From: Paraburkholderia metrosideri
GTDB taxonomy: Bacteria; Pseudomonadota; Gammaproteobacteria; Burkholderiales; Burkholderiaceae
Direction: 5' to 3'
NCBI RefSeq assembly: GCF_904848625.1
Contig: NZ_CAJHCP010000009.1
Span: 62,001-126,000 of the forward strand
Length of the DNA stretch: 64,000 nt
A model generated the notes under the pieces. That model was not told the DNA's origin. It did not search any database and was given only the letters and a program-made list of their open reading frames with translations. Position numbers and translations under genes: made by a program. Positions 52,451-61,559 of the stretch are shown here, piece by piece; positions within the stretch are counted from its first letter, which is position 1; each line of letters starts with the position of its first letter.

Positions 52451-52584
52451 AAACGCACTCGCCGGGGTCAGCTGGCGAGTTGTCAGTATTACACAATGCT
52501 TTCAGTCGTAGTGTGAATTGCGTGTGACCCGTGAAGGCGCCATGGCGCATTCCGTCGCGGGCCAGCCAGGTATCACAATGACAA

Positions 52585-53886
52585 CTACAACGAACGTTCA
52601 ATCGCCTGCCCCAGTAACTGCAGGCCCAAATCGATTTCGTCGTCGCGAACGGTGAGCGGAGGCGCGATCCGGAAAACGCCTCCCATGCCGGGTAATTGCA
52701 CGATGTTCATGCTGAGTCCCAAGTTCATGCACTCGCGCGTGATCTTTGCACCAAGCCCATCCGCCGGTTCCTTCGTGCGACGGTCCTTGACGATTTCCAT
52801 TCCCAGAAGCAATCCTCGGCCGCGAATGTCGCCGATGCATTCAAAGCGTTCCATCAGATCGTGCAGCCCGCGCCTGAGCCGTTCACCCATCACGTTGGCA
52901 CGTTCGACCAGCCCCTCGCGCTCGACCACGTCGAGCACTCGCAGGCCGACAGCAGCGGGAAGCGGGTCGGACACGTGAGTCGTATAAAACAGATAGCCGA
53001 GTTCGTGCGCACGTTCTTCGATTTGCGCGGAGGTCACCACCGCCGCGAGCGGCAAACCGGCGCCCAGCGTCTTGGATAGCGTGAGAATGTCGGGCGTGAC
53101 GCCGTCGCGCTGGCAGGCGAACATCGTGCCTGTGCGTCCGACTCCTGTTTGCGCTTCATCGAGGATCAGCAGCATGCCGCGCTCTTCGCATTTGCGTTTT
53201 AACGCTGCCATGTAGCCTTCTGGCAATTCGATAATGCCGCCGGAACTGAGGATCGGTTCCGCAATGAAGGCCGCGAGATTGCCGCTGGACTGCCGATCGA
53301 TGAGATCGAACGCGTAGTCCAGTTCCGCCAGGTAATCGTATTCGCCATTGCGCTCGAATCGCGGCCGGTACATGAATGGAGCGGGAATCGCGAATGAGCC
53401 GACGGCTGCCGGACCCACTCCCTTGCGACCAGCGCTATAGGTTGCGGATGCCGCGGCGCCGGTCATGCCGTGCCAGGACTGTGCAAAACCGACGATTTCG
53501 TATTTACCAGTCACCAGCTTCGCCATGCGGATCGCGGCCTCGTTCGACTCCGCGCCCGTACTCAGCAGCAGTGCGCGGTCGAGCCCATTGGGCGTGATGT
53601 CGGCGAGGCGTGTCGCGAGATCGACGACCGGTCGTGACAGCATCCCGCTGAATAGGTGATCGAGCTTGCCCGCGTATTCGTTAATGACCGACACGATTTC
53701 CGGATGACTGTGTCCGAGTACCGCGCTCATCTGGCCCGACGTGAAATCCAGAATCGCACGGCCGTCCGCGTCATAGACGAAGCTGCCCTGGGCGCGCTCG
53801 ATGATCAGCGGCTCGAAGGTGCCCCCATAGCGAATGAGGTGCTGCCTGGCGTTACGCCAGAAAGTTGCATCGTTGTTCCGGGACAC
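52585..53886 (-). CDS. dgdA: 2,2-Dialkylglycine decarboxylase (PLP)
   Basis: A 433-residue class III aminotransferase-fold enzyme that matches the Burkholderia cepacia 2,2-dialkylglycine decarboxylase as I remember it, in length and at every active-site residue. These are Q52 (SGQM), W138 (SWHG), S215 (ILSSGG), D243 (ILDEA), the PLP lysine K272 (LSKTLGAG) and R406 (FRIAPP). The enzyme decarboxylates dialkylglycines such as 2-aminoisobutyrate and transfers the amino group to pyruvate. It ends in a strong terminator and is divergent from its regulator gene dgdR, as in B. cepacia. Confidence 0.96.
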   Translation of the reverse strand: MSRNNDATFWRNARQHLIRYGGTFEPLIIERAQGSFVYDADGRAILDFTSGQMSAVLGHSHPEIVSVINEYAGKLDHLFSGMLSRPVVDLATRLADITPNGLDRALLLSTGAESNEAAIRMAKLVTGKYEIVGFAQSWHGMTGAAASATYSAGRKGVGPAAVGSFAIPAPFMYRPRFERNGEYDYLAELDYAFDLIDRQSSGNLAAFIAEPILSSGGIIELPEGYMAALKRKCEERGMLLILDEAQTGVGRTGTMFACQRDGVTPDILTLSKTLGAGLPLAAVVTSAQIEERAHELGYLFYTTHVSDPLPAAVGLRVLDVVEREGLVERANVMGERLRRGLHDLMERFECIGDIRGRGLLLGMEIVKDRRTKEPADGLGAKITRECMNLGLSMNIVQLPGMGGVFRIAPPLTVRDDEIDLGLQLLGQAIERSL

Positions 53887-53964
53887 GTTGCTTCTCCTTG
53901 GGCCGTGACGGGAATAACTTGCAGTCTAGAGGGCTCTCTGCTTTCATAGAATCGAATAGTTCTA

Positions 53965-54849
53965 ATGGAAGCTAGAAACGGGGCTTATACCTTGAGTCTT
54001 TCTCTTGATATCGATCTGCTGCGCTCGTTTATTGCCGTCTCCGAAAGCCGGGCGCTGAGTCGTGCCGCAAGCCGGGTCGGCCGGACGCAATCCGCGCTGA
54101 GTCAGCAGATGAAGCGTCTCGAAGAAATTGTCGATCAGCCGCTATTCCAGCGGACGGGGCGAGGAGTGGTGCTGACCAATCCTGGCGAGCGTTTGCTGAT
54201 CCACGCTCAACGCATTCTTCGCGTGCACGACGAGGCGATGGCCGATCTTTCCGGCAAAGGCTTGTCGGGAACGATCCGTTTCGGTTGCCCGGACGACTAT
54301 GCCGCCGTTTTCCTGCCGCATTTGCTGCGGCAGTTCGCGAGCCAGCATCCGCATGCGCTGGTGGAGGTCATGTGCGCGCCTACGCCGAGATTGCTCGAAC
54401 AATTGGAGATGCACGCATTGGATCTGGCGATGATTTCGTTGCCGGAGGGGGCCGCGAGCGACGACATCATTCGTCGTGAACAACTGGTCTGGGTCGGTTA
54501 CCCCGGGTTGGATTCAACGCATTTCGACCCGTTGCCGCTGGCGCTTTCCGATCCGGATACGCTAGATCACGTCGCGGCTTGCGATGCGTTGCGGCGCGCT
54601 GGCAGGGCTTATCGTGTTGCTTATGCAAGCAGCAGTCTGGCGGGTCTGACGGCTCTGGTCCGTTCAGGCCAGGCGTTCGCCGTTATCACGCAGACAGCGG
54701 TCGCGCCAGATCTTCACATACTCAATGGCGATCCGGCGCTGCCGCCGCTGCCGGGCATTGGCATTACGCTGAAGTTCGAGCGGGCGCGTCCGTCGCATTT
54801 GACTCAGGCGTTTGCAGAGCACATCAGGCTGACGCTGCCGTTGTTATGA
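53965..54849 (+). CDS. dgdR: LysR regulator of dgdA
   Basis: A 294-residue LysR protein, HTH in LLRSFIAVSESRALSRAASR and QSALSQQMKRLEEIVDQPLF, effector domain from about residue 100. It is divergent from dgdA with 78 bp between starts. In B. cepacia the LysR protein DgdR represses dgdA, and 2-methylalanine relieves this (established). The ATG at 53965 lacks a clear ribosome site; TTG 53992 (LSLSLDIDLLRSF) is an alternative that would give a more usual LysR N terminus. Confidence 0.88.
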   Translation: MEARNGAYTLSLSLDIDLLRSFIAVSESRALSRAASRVGRTQSALSQQMKRLEEIVDQPLFQRTGRGVVLTNPGERLLIHAQRILRVHDEAMADLSGKGLSGTIRFGCPDDYAAVFLPHLLRQFASQHPHALVEVMCAPTPRLLEQLEMHALDLAMISLPEGAASDDIIRREQLVWVGYPGLDSTHFDPLPLALSDPDTLDHVAACDALRRAGRAYRVAYASSSLAGLTALVRSGQAFAVITQTAVAPDLHILNGDPALPPLPGIGITLKFERARPSHLTQAFAEHIRLTLPLL

Positions 54850-54934
54850 TCGAATGCAAATCTGCGCGCCCGCGCACTATTCGCCGGGACTGTCGACCCA
54901 CAGAGCGGATCGCGCCATAAACAATGGGCGTTTG

Positions 54935-55714
54935 TTAAGGCAACGAAATAGTCAGATTCGCCGACTGCGGTCCCAACTTGACGATCTGCGAGTACGGCGC
55001 GAGCGTGCGTAACGTCGAATCACGCAGCCACGTATTCAGCCCCAGATAACCGAGCAGTGCAACCAGCGCGAAAACAGCACCGATGCTCCACAGCGGAACC
55101 TCGCGCTTCAACCGGTGCGCCACCTGATCGGGCAGCGGCCAGTGCGGCGCGAAGCCAGCGCGTTTGCCCTTCATATGGGCGATTTCATCGCCGAGACGCG
55201 CGGTCAGATACGCGAGTTTTTCCGGGCCTTCCAGCAGATACTTGCCCTGAAATCCAAGCAGCAGGCACATGTGGAACACTTCGAGCGATTGCAGACGCAC
55301 TGCGCCGAGCGCGCGTCCTTCTTCGAGCAACTGATAGAACTTCTCGCCCGCGAGTTGTTCTCCGAATAACACCAGTTGCAACGGATGACGTTCCCACTCC
55401 GCACGTATCGCGAATTGCGACGACAGCACCGATTCGTCGACGGCCGCGCAAAACGCAAATTTCGCCGCATACGTGTCATCTGCCGACGCGTTGAGTTTCT
55501 TCGCGCCACGTTCGAAGTCCTGCAGGAACTGCTGCACGCGCTGACGGAATTCGTCGGCGGAACCGGGCTCACGGCCGTTTTTCAACAGGAACAACATGAA
55601 AAAACCGTCGTACAACAGATCGAGCAGCGAGCGCACCTGATAGGTGGGTTCCTGCGCGGGCGCCGGAGCGGCGGACGGCTTGCCGCCGTCGAGGAGTGAA
55701 GGCGCGTAGCTCAT
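54935..55714 (-). CDS. tssL: T6SS inner-membrane protein TssL (DotU/IcmH family)
   Basis: A 259-residue DotU-type protein. The cytoplasmic helical domain includes LLDLLYDGFFMLFLLKNGR, AKFAFCAAVDESVLSSQF and EVFHMCLLLGFQGKYLLEG. One C-terminal membrane helix (SIGAVFALVALLGYLGLNTW) is followed by a short periplasmic tail. It forms the membrane complex with TssJ and TssM. No peptidoglycan-binding OmpA-like domain is attached. Its start overlaps the tssK stop by ATGA. Confidence 0.93.
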   Translation of the reverse strand: MSYAPSLLDGGKPSAAPAPAQEPTYQVRSLLDLLYDGFFMLFLLKNGREPGSADEFRQRVQQFLQDFERGAKKLNASADDTYAAKFAFCAAVDESVLSSQFAIRAEWERHPLQLVLFGEQLAGEKFYQLLEEGRALGAVRLQSLEVFHMCLLLGFQGKYLLEGPEKLAYLTARLGDEIAHMKGKRAGFAPHWPLPDQVAHRLKREVPLWSIGAVFALVALLGYLGLNTWLRDSTLRTLAPYSQIVKLGPQSANLTISLP

Positions 55715-57057
55715 GAGGTGACCGCGATCAGTTCGAATTGAAGGTTATGAAGACCGGACGGCGCGTAGATCATTGCCGATTGCGACTGCAGCATGCGGTC
55801 ATAAAGCGCCCCACGCGGCTCGAACGAGAAATAGCAGGCGCCAGGCCGGACTGGAATCGCGGGCGGTACCTGAGGCGTGTAAACCAGTCGCACGCCCGGC
55901 ATGGCGGACAACACCAGCTTGTCGACGTCGTCGGGTGCGCCGACCTTGAAACGCGCAGGCACCGCTTCGACCAGTTCGGCAGTCGGCAGGTCGGCGGACA
56001 CCGAGATGTAGAACTGCGTCTTGTCGTCGATCTTTCCCGAATCGAGACGGCCCACATGGAACGACGGCCGCACTTCATCGAGCGAGATCGCAAAGTAACG
56101 CGTGGAGATCACCGTTTCGAGCAGGTCGCGCAGCATCGTGTCGAGATGGGCAAACCCAGGTCCCGGATCGTCGTGACGATAGGCGGGTAGATCAGCGAGC
56201 GCATAGCCTTTTGAAAACGTCATCAACTGACCGGCAAGCCGCAGCAGTTCCTGGAACAGCCGCTCGGGATGCAGCGCTGAATGCTGGTACAGATGCGCGA
56301 GTGCGGCGAACGCGGCATTCGCGGTATGCAGCAGCCAGAACGACGCGATATCGCCCGAACGGAATTCGATGATGTTCTTGGTCGGTTCGCGATGAAAGCC
56401 ATACAACGCGTTGACCTTGGCCTGCAACGCGTCGATCAGTTGACGCAGACGCTGATGGAGAATGGGCGATGCGTCGATCGCGATACACGGTGGCACGAAA
56501 CTGTCGTCGAGTTCGAAGCCCGACGTGGCGGTACGGCGTACACGCACGAGCGGCACGGACAACAACTGGTCGCGTGGCTCGCTGTGTGCGACCAGCTTCA
56601 CACTCGTTTTGAGGAAGGTGATGTCAGCCTCGGCTGCGTCGGTGAACTGATCGGCCACTGGCAGATGTTCGCTGACGTAGCGCGAGACGAAACCCGCGTC
56701 GCGGTCTGCGGCGTAGTTCGAGCCTGCATCGCGTAACGGATGCAGTGCCAGATAAAACGTGAATTCGTTGATGCCGTCGGGCAGGGTGTCGAGCGCAACC
56801 GGGGCTGGAAGATCATCCGCCTGTGGCGCGGAATAGAGCGCGCCATCCGGAAACACCAGCGACAGTTCGCTCAGACGCAATACATTGCTGCCGAGCGCAT
56901 CGCGGTCCACGCGCACGGAACGCACGCCCCAGTTATAAGGCTGAATAGCCTGTATCGATTCAAACAGACGCGCCTCATGATAAGCGTCCTGTCGCTGAAA
57001 GTGCTGAGGCCTCAGAAAAAGGCCTTCCCCCCAGAGTACCTTTGCCGAATAACTCAT
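55711..57057 (-). CDS. tssK: T6SS baseplate protein TssK
   Basis: A 448-residue TssK with the expected N terminus VLWGEGLFLRPQHFQRQDAY and LARLFESIQAI-like segment, and C terminus PARFKVGAPDDVDKLVLSAMPG, YFSFEPRGALYDRML and HNLQFELIAV. It connects baseplate to membrane complex by binding TssL and TssFG. Length is typical. It is coupled to tssL by a 4 bp overlap. Confidence 0.95.
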   Translation of the reverse strand: MSYSAKVLWGEGLFLRPQHFQRQDAYHEARLFESIQAIQPYNWGVRSVRVDRDALGSNVLRLSELSLVFPDGALYSAPQADDLPAPVALDTLPDGINEFTFYLALHPLRDAGSNYAADRDAGFVSRYVSEHLPVADQFTDAAEADITFLKTSVKLVAHSEPRDQLLSVPLVRVRRTATSGFELDDSFVPPCIAIDASPILHQRLRQLIDALQAKVNALYGFHREPTKNIIEFRSGDIASFWLLHTANAAFAALAHLYQHSALHPERLFQELLRLAGQLMTFSKGYALADLPAYRHDDPGPGFAHLDTMLRDLLETVISTRYFAISLDEVRPSFHVGRLDSGKIDDKTQFYISVSADLPTAELVEAVPARFKVGAPDDVDKLVLSAMPGVRLVYTPQVPPAIPVRPGACYFSFEPRGALYDRMLQSQSAMIYAPSGLHNLQFELIAVTS

Positions 57058-57164
57058 TTTTTAAACCTGTTTTAAACAATCGCGCAAAGCGCTTTAGTCC
57101 GGCACTTAATGCGCGCAGACGGACCAGATAAACCGAAGCCATTTCATTACAATTAGCTTTCTTG

Positions 57165-57803
57165 TTAGCCGCAACTCACCGACGAGAGCATATTCAGTGG
57201 TTGGGTCGGCATTCCCTGTTGTGCTGGAATGACGGTGCCGCTTGTCACGGTCATTGCGCAATTATGCAGGCCAATCATTATGCCTGCTTTCTCCGATTTT
57301 GCCGGATCGAATGCGAACTTCCATCTTTGCATCGCCGGATCACGGAACAGGGCAACAATGCCGAATGCCTGCGCTTCACGAGAAACTTTTTCCGTGACGT
57401 TGTAACGTTGGCCCGGCACAAGGGTTACTTCCCTGACGCTTAATAGATCGGATCCCAGTGTCGTTTTTTCCAATGCCGGGTCAATAAAGGTATTGAACGG
57501 CGCTTGCTGGAAAGAGGTGGGATCTTTCAGCGTATAGAGGCGCACAACCAATGCTAGCGGGCGTTTGTCGTTGGCCGCGTTCAGATTGGGCGCCGCATAA
57601 AGCGTTATACCGACGTTGCGAGGCGGCTTCTGCGCATCAGGCACATCCGGCTTGGTGAGGCCGGTGGCCTGCAATGCCGCACTGGCCGCAGAACCAAGCA
57701 GCGGCACTGCCGCCGCACAGCCTCCGAGCAGTGTCACGCCGGTGAAAATGGACACGCACGCAAGCCATTCCCACGAGGTAAGTCGAGTTATGCGCGGAAT
57801 CAT
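57165..57803 (-). CDS. tssJ: T6SS outer-membrane lipoprotein TssJ
   Basis: A 212-residue lipoprotein with lipobox LLGGC about 29 residues in. A transthyretin-like TssJ domain follows (RNVGITLYAAPNLNAANDKR, PLALVVRLYTLKDPTSF, DLLSVREVTLVPGQRYNV, FGIVALFRDP). The last 35 residues extend beyond the usual TssJ. It anchors TssM to the outer membrane. Gene order tssJ-tssK-tssL, divergent from the tssB side. Confidence 0.92.
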   Translation of the reverse strand: MIPRITRLTSWEWLACVSIFTGVTLLGGCAAAVPLLGSAASAALQATGLTKPDVPDAQKPPRNVGITLYAAPNLNAANDKRPLALVVRLYTLKDPTSFQQAPFNTFIDPALEKTTLGSDLLSVREVTLVPGQRYNVTEKVSREAQAFGIVALFRDPAMQRWKFAFDPAKSEKAGIMIGLHNCAMTVTSGTVIPAQQGMPTQPLNMLSSVSCG

Positions 57804-57920
57804 TTATGTCGATCGGATCTCGCCGTCGCCCCGGAAAAATCATCAATGAAATCAGGCATGAAAACGGATTTATATGCGCCCCGCATGAACCATTCTTTTA
57901 CCCAATTTGAATAATTTGTG

Positions 57921-57939
57921 TCAGGAAAAAATTTCCTGA
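57921..57939. promoter_or_regulatory. Perfect palindrome in the T6SS intergenic region
   Basis: TCAGGAAA-AAA-TTTCCTGA, 8 bp perfect arms, 118 bp from the tssJ start and 203 bp from the first tssB-side gene. A central position between the divergent units suits a shared operator; H-NS-like silencing of the AT-rich region is also possible. Confidence 0.45.
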
Positions 57940-58038
57940 TTTTGTCTTTATCAACTATTCAACAAGAAATAATTGCCAATGCCTCTGTATTGACGAAGGC
58001 GATTAAATTCTTTTGCTTGACGTTTCCTCACATGAAAG

Positions 58039-58067
58039 TTGAAATATCGAAAATTGGCCTGTACTAT
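58039..58067 (+). promoter_or_regulatory. Sigma-70-type promoter for the tssB operon
   Basis: TTGAAA (58039-58044), exactly 17 bases, TACTAT (58062-58067). The implied transcription start near 58074 leaves about 68 bases of leader before ATG 58142. Confidence 0.55.
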
Positions 58068-58141
58068 ACCCGCGCAATTGGGGCAAGGCAAAACTCCGGT
58101 TTATTCCTTGAATTAAAAAAATTCGTACGTCGGTGATAACG

Positions 58142-58828
58142 ATGAAACAACGGCTCTTCGCACAAATATCTGGGGTGGTGTTGGCATGCGGGCTGATAGC
58201 CGGATGCGCGACACAAAGCAATAACACTGCGTCGACGCCGGAGGCCTTTGATAAGGCTTTAGCCGACGCCGATGCGACGGCTGCAAAGGGCGACGATCAG
58301 GACCACGCTATTGCGCTTTATCAGCAACTCGCTCAGCAGAATCCAACGCGCGAAGAGCCCTGGTCGCGGATTGCGCAAATCCAGTTCACGCAGGGCCATT
58401 ACGGTCAGGCTATCGTCGCCGCGCAGGAAGCGTTGCAGCGCGATCAATCCGACCGCCGCGCCAAGAGTGTGCTGGCGGTAGCCGGTTTGCGCGTCGCTAC
58501 GCAGTCGCTGGGCGAGTTGCGCCAGGATGCGTCGCTCGCGGGCGATGCGAAATCCGACGCACAGGCACTGGCGAAAGAATTGCGCGACACGCTGGGCGAA
58601 GCCACGTTGTTCCCGCCCGAAGTCGACGCGAAACCGGTACCCAAGAAGCGCCGCTATATCCGCAAGGTAGCGAAAGCACCGGCCGCTGAAGAATCCACCG
58701 CGACCAGCAGTGCTGCGCCTGCCACGCCGACGGCACCGGCTGCGCCTGCTGTGCCCGCTGCCCCCGCCGCACCGACCAAGGCTGCGCAAAGCCGCGGTGC
58801 GTCCGACCCCTTCAGCGCGTTACGCTGA
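58142..58828 (+). CDS. T6SS-associated TPR lipoprotein
   Basis: A 228-residue lipoprotein (GLIAGCATQ lipobox near residue 21). Two or three TPR-like helix pairs follow (DHAIALYQQLAQQNPTREEP, WSRIAQIQFTQGHYGQAIVA, AAQEALQRDQSDRRAKSVLA), then a basic segment (KKRRYIRKV) and an Ala/Pro-rich tail. It leads the tssB operon in many Burkholderia T6SS clusters, but no standard Tss name applies that I am sure of. ATG 58142 is preferred; GTG 58133 is in frame. The tail may reach across the periplasm. Confidence 0.8.
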   Translation: MKQRLFAQISGVVLACGLIAGCATQSNNTASTPEAFDKALADADATAAKGDDQDHAIALYQQLAQQNPTREEPWSRIAQIQFTQGHYGQAIVAAQEALQRDQSDRRAKSVLAVAGLRVATQSLGELRQDASLAGDAKSDAQALAKELRDTLGEATLFPPEVDAKPVPKKRRYIRKVAKAPAAEESTATSSAAPATPTAPAAPAVPAAPAAPTKAAQSRGASDPFSALR

Positions 58829-58862
58829 TCCAAGCCTGAACCACTGCTACCGGGAGCCGTCG

Positions 58863-59411
58863 ATGGCGAAAAAAGAAAGTATCCAGAAGCGCCTGCAGAA
58901 GGTGCGGCCGCCGCGCGTCCAGTTGACCTATGAGGTCGAGCGTGGCGATGCGATCGAAATCAAGGAATTGCCGTTCGTGGTCGGCGTGGTTGCGGATCTC
59001 GCCGGGCAGTCGGAAATCGAACAGCCGAAAATGCGTGACCGCAAATTCGTCAACATCGATCGGGACAATATCGACGACGTGATGAAGGCGATCGAGCCGC
59101 GCGCCGCGTTTCAGGTCGAAAACCGCCTGAGCGATGCGGGCGGCAAGTTTGCGGTGGATCTGCGTTTCCGTTCGATGACCGATTTCAATCCGGACGAAGT
59201 CGTGTCGCAAATCGATCCGCTGCGCCGTTTGCTCGACGCTCGCTCAAAGCTCGCGGATCTGCGCAACAAGCTTGCTGGAAACGACAAGTTGGAAGACCTG
59301 CTAAGCGAAGTGTTGAAGAACACGCAGCAACTCGAGGCGCTCGCCAAAGCTGAAGGCGGCGCGGCAGACTCGCACGGCGATACGCCGGATCAACAACGCG
59401 ACGGCGAATAA
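58863..59411 (+). CDS. tssB: T6SS contractile sheath small subunit TssB
   Basis: A 182-residue TssB/VipA: VQLTYEVERGDAIEIKELPF, VVGVVADLAGQSEIEQPKM, RKFVNIDRDNIDDVMKAIEP and FNPDEVVSQIDPLRRLLDAR. It forms the sheath with TssC. ATG 58863 aligns with the usual MAKKESIQKRL start. The last 20 residues are acidic and variable. Confidence 0.96.
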   Translation: MAKKESIQKRLQKVRPPRVQLTYEVERGDAIEIKELPFVVGVVADLAGQSEIEQPKMRDRKFVNIDRDNIDDVMKAIEPRAAFQVENRLSDAGGKFAVDLRFRSMTDFNPDEVVSQIDPLRRLLDARSKLADLRNKLAGNDKLEDLLSEVLKNTQQLEALAKAEGGAADSHGDTPDQQRDGE

Positions 59412-59422
59412 GGCGGATCGAG

Positions 59423-60913
59423 ATGAACCAGCAAGCGGCTGCGGCCCAATTCGCCGGTGCGGATACCACCGAAGGCACCTCGTTGATCGATCAGATCGTC
59501 GAGAAAAGCAAGGTTGCGAAATCCGATTCCGAACACGCGCGCGCGAAAGACCTGATCGGCGAACTCGTCAATCAGGTGCTCGACGGCACGGTGATCGTGT
59601 CCGACAACCTGTCGGCGACGATCGACGCACGCGTGGCGGAGCTAGATCGGCTGATTTCCGCGCAACTCAGCGCGGTGATGCACGCTCCGGAGTTTCAGCG
59701 TCTGGAAGGGACATGGCGCGGCCTGGACTATCTGTGCAAGGAAAGCAACACCGGCGCGACCGTCAAGATCAAGGCAATTCATGCGCCGAAACGCGAACTC
59801 GTGCGCGATTTCAAGGCGGCGATCGAGTTCGATCAAAGCGCATTGTTCAAGAAAGTGTATGAAGAAGAGTTCGGCACGTTCGGCGGTTCACCGTTTGGCG
59901 CGCTGATCGGCGACTTCGAAATCACGCGTCAACCGGAAGACGTTTACTTCATCGACCAGATGGCACACGTCGCTGCGGCGGCGCATGCACCTTTTATCGC
60001 ATCGGCTGCGCCTGAACTGCTTGGTCTTGAAACGTTTGCCGATCTCGGCAGGCCGCGTGATCTGGGCAAGGTCTTCGATACCGTCGAATACACCAAGTGG
60101 AAGTCGTTCCGCGATTCTGAAGATTCACGCTATGTTGGCCTGACGCTCCCGCGTTTCCTTGGCCGCTTGCCGTTCAATCCCAAAGACGGTGCCACGGCGG
60201 AAGGTTTCAACTTCGTTGAAGATGTCGACGGTACGGATCACAGCAAGTATCTGTGGTGCAACGCGGCGTGGGCCTTTGCCGCGCGTTTGACTGCGGCGTT
60301 CGACGATTTTGGCTGGTGCGCAGCCATTCGCGGCGTGGAAGGCGGTGGGTTGGTGGAGGATCTGCCGACGCATACGTTCAAGACCGACGACGGCGAAGTC
60401 GCATTGAAGTGCCCGACCGAAATTGCGATTACCGACCGTCGCGAAAAAGAATTGAGCGACCTCGGTTTCATTCCGCTCGTCCACTGCAAGAATTCCGACT
60501 ACGCAGCATTTTTTGCAGCGCAGTCGGTGCAGAAGCCGAAGAAGTACAGCACCGATAGCGCGAACGCGAACGCGGTTCTGTCCGCGCAATTGCAGTACAT
60601 TTTCTCGGTATCGCGCGTCGCCCATTATCTGAAGGCGATGATGCGTGACAAGATCGGCAGCTTTGCATCCGCACAGAATGTCGAAGTGTTCCTGAATCGC
60701 TGGATCTCGCAGTACGTGCTGCTGGATGACAACGCCACGCAGGAACAGAAAGCGCAATTCCCATTGCGCGAGGCATCCATACAGGTCTCGGAGATTCCGG
60801 GCAAGCCAGGCTCGTATCGTTCGGTCGCGTTCCTGCGTCCGCACTTCCAGCTTGACGAACTCTCTATCTCCTTGCGCCTTGTCGCTGATCTGCCGAAGCC
60901 GGCAAATTCTTAA
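59423..60913 (+). CDS. tssC: T6SS contractile sheath large subunit TssC
   Basis: A 496-residue TssC/VipB. LEGTWRGLDYLCKESNTGATV, GALIGDFEITRQPEDVYFID, HVAAAAHAPFIASAAPELLG and SRVAHYLKAMMRDKIGSFAS are family signatures. It starts 12 bp after tssB, as expected for co-translation of the sheath pair. Confidence 0.97.
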   Translation: MNQQAAAAQFAGADTTEGTSLIDQIVEKSKVAKSDSEHARAKDLIGELVNQVLDGTVIVSDNLSATIDARVAELDRLISAQLSAVMHAPEFQRLEGTWRGLDYLCKESNTGATVKIKAIHAPKRELVRDFKAAIEFDQSALFKKVYEEEFGTFGGSPFGALIGDFEITRQPEDVYFIDQMAHVAAAAHAPFIASAAPELLGLETFADLGRPRDLGKVFDTVEYTKWKSFRDSEDSRYVGLTLPRFLGRLPFNPKDGATAEGFNFVEDVDGTDHSKYLWCNAAWAFAARLTAAFDDFGWCAAIRGVEGGGLVEDLPTHTFKTDDGEVALKCPTEIAITDRREKELSDLGFIPLVHCKNSDYAAFFAAQSVQKPKKYSTDSANANAVLSAQLQYIFSVSRVAHYLKAMMRDKIGSFASAQNVEVFLNRWISQYVLLDDNATQEQKAQFPLREASIQVSEIPGKPGSYRSVAFLRPHFQLDELSISLRLVADLPKPANS

Positions 60914-60986
60914 ACGAAATTCGTGTATGCAGGCCGGTGAGTCTGCAATACACGGAGAAACCACCTCTTTGGGGAGTCGATGAATT

Positions 60987-61490
60987 ATGAAGGATATCTA
61001 TTTAAAATTCGGAAATCCGGCGATCAAAGGCGAGTCCGCCGATAAAGATCACCAGGGTTGGGTCGAGATCGATTCATGGAGTCACTCGATTCTGCAACCG
61101 CGTTCGGCAACCGCTTCGACGGCGGGCGGCCATACGGCCGAGCGCTGCGAGCACGCCGATATGCGCTTCACAAAAGATATCGACGTCGTCAGCCCGTTGA
61201 TGTATCAACACGCTTCGGGTGGCACGACCTTCGACGAGGTGACGATCGACTTCATGCGTTCGGACGGCGAAGGCAATCGCGTGAAATACCTTGAAGTGAA
61301 ACTGAAGTACGTGATCATTTCGAGCATCACGCCGGCGGTTGTCGGCGAAGGATTGCCGACCGAAGAGTTCTCGCTGAAGTATGCCGCTGTCCAATGGAAG
61401 TACACGCAGCAGAAAATTGGCGGCAATCAGGGCGGCAATGCGCAAGGCGCATGGAGTCTCACGAAGAACGACAAGACGTATGCAGTTTGA
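60987..61490 (+). CDS. hcp: T6SS tube protein Hcp (TssD)
   Basis: A 167-residue Hcp: MKDIYLKFGNPAIKGESADK, WVEIDSWSHSILQPRSATAS, CEHADMRFTKDIDVVSPLMY and FMRSDGEGNRVKYLEVKLKY. Hexameric rings of Hcp form the inner tube. GGGGAG lies about 11 bp upstream of ATG 60987, and an out-of-frame ATG overlaps the spacing (60980). Confidence 0.97.
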   Translation: MKDIYLKFGNPAIKGESADKDHQGWVEIDSWSHSILQPRSATASTAGGHTAERCEHADMRFTKDIDVVSPLMYQHASGGTTFDEVTIDFMRSDGEGNRVKYLEVKLKYVIISSITPAVVGEGLPTEEFSLKYAAVQWKYTQQKIGGNQGGNAQGAWSLTKNDKTYAV

Positions 61491-61559
61491 TGCACTTGGG
61501 GAATGCGCCGCTCGCGTGGCGCGTTCCGGCTTGACGTTGAAAGAATCCAGTAGCGTCTG

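Larger units (their letters stand above)
52111..52584. other. Gene-free stretch between the M20 gene and dgdA
   Basis: Besides the inverted repeat at 52330-52356 and the dgdA terminator, I see no gene. Two ORFs at 52243-52458 and 52350-52601 on the minus strand have no recognisable content. Base composition is more AT-rich than the flanks. Confidence 0.4.
57804..58141. promoter_or_regulatory. AT-rich divergent T6SS promoter region
   Basis: This 338 bp region is clearly AT-rich against a GC-rich background and separates tssJKL from the tssBC side. It contains the palindrome 57921-57939 and the promoter 58039-58067. On the minus strand CATATAAATCC near 57868-57875 could be the tssJ -10. No sigma-54 GG/GC pair was found. 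Confidence 0.6.

Noticed and set aside
57804..58141. Sigma-54 promoter for the T6SS genes
   Set aside because: I looked for TGGC-N8/9-TTGC on both strands. A TGGCCTG string occurs at 58055-58061 but no GC-type -12 element lies at the right distance, while a good -35/-10 pair does.
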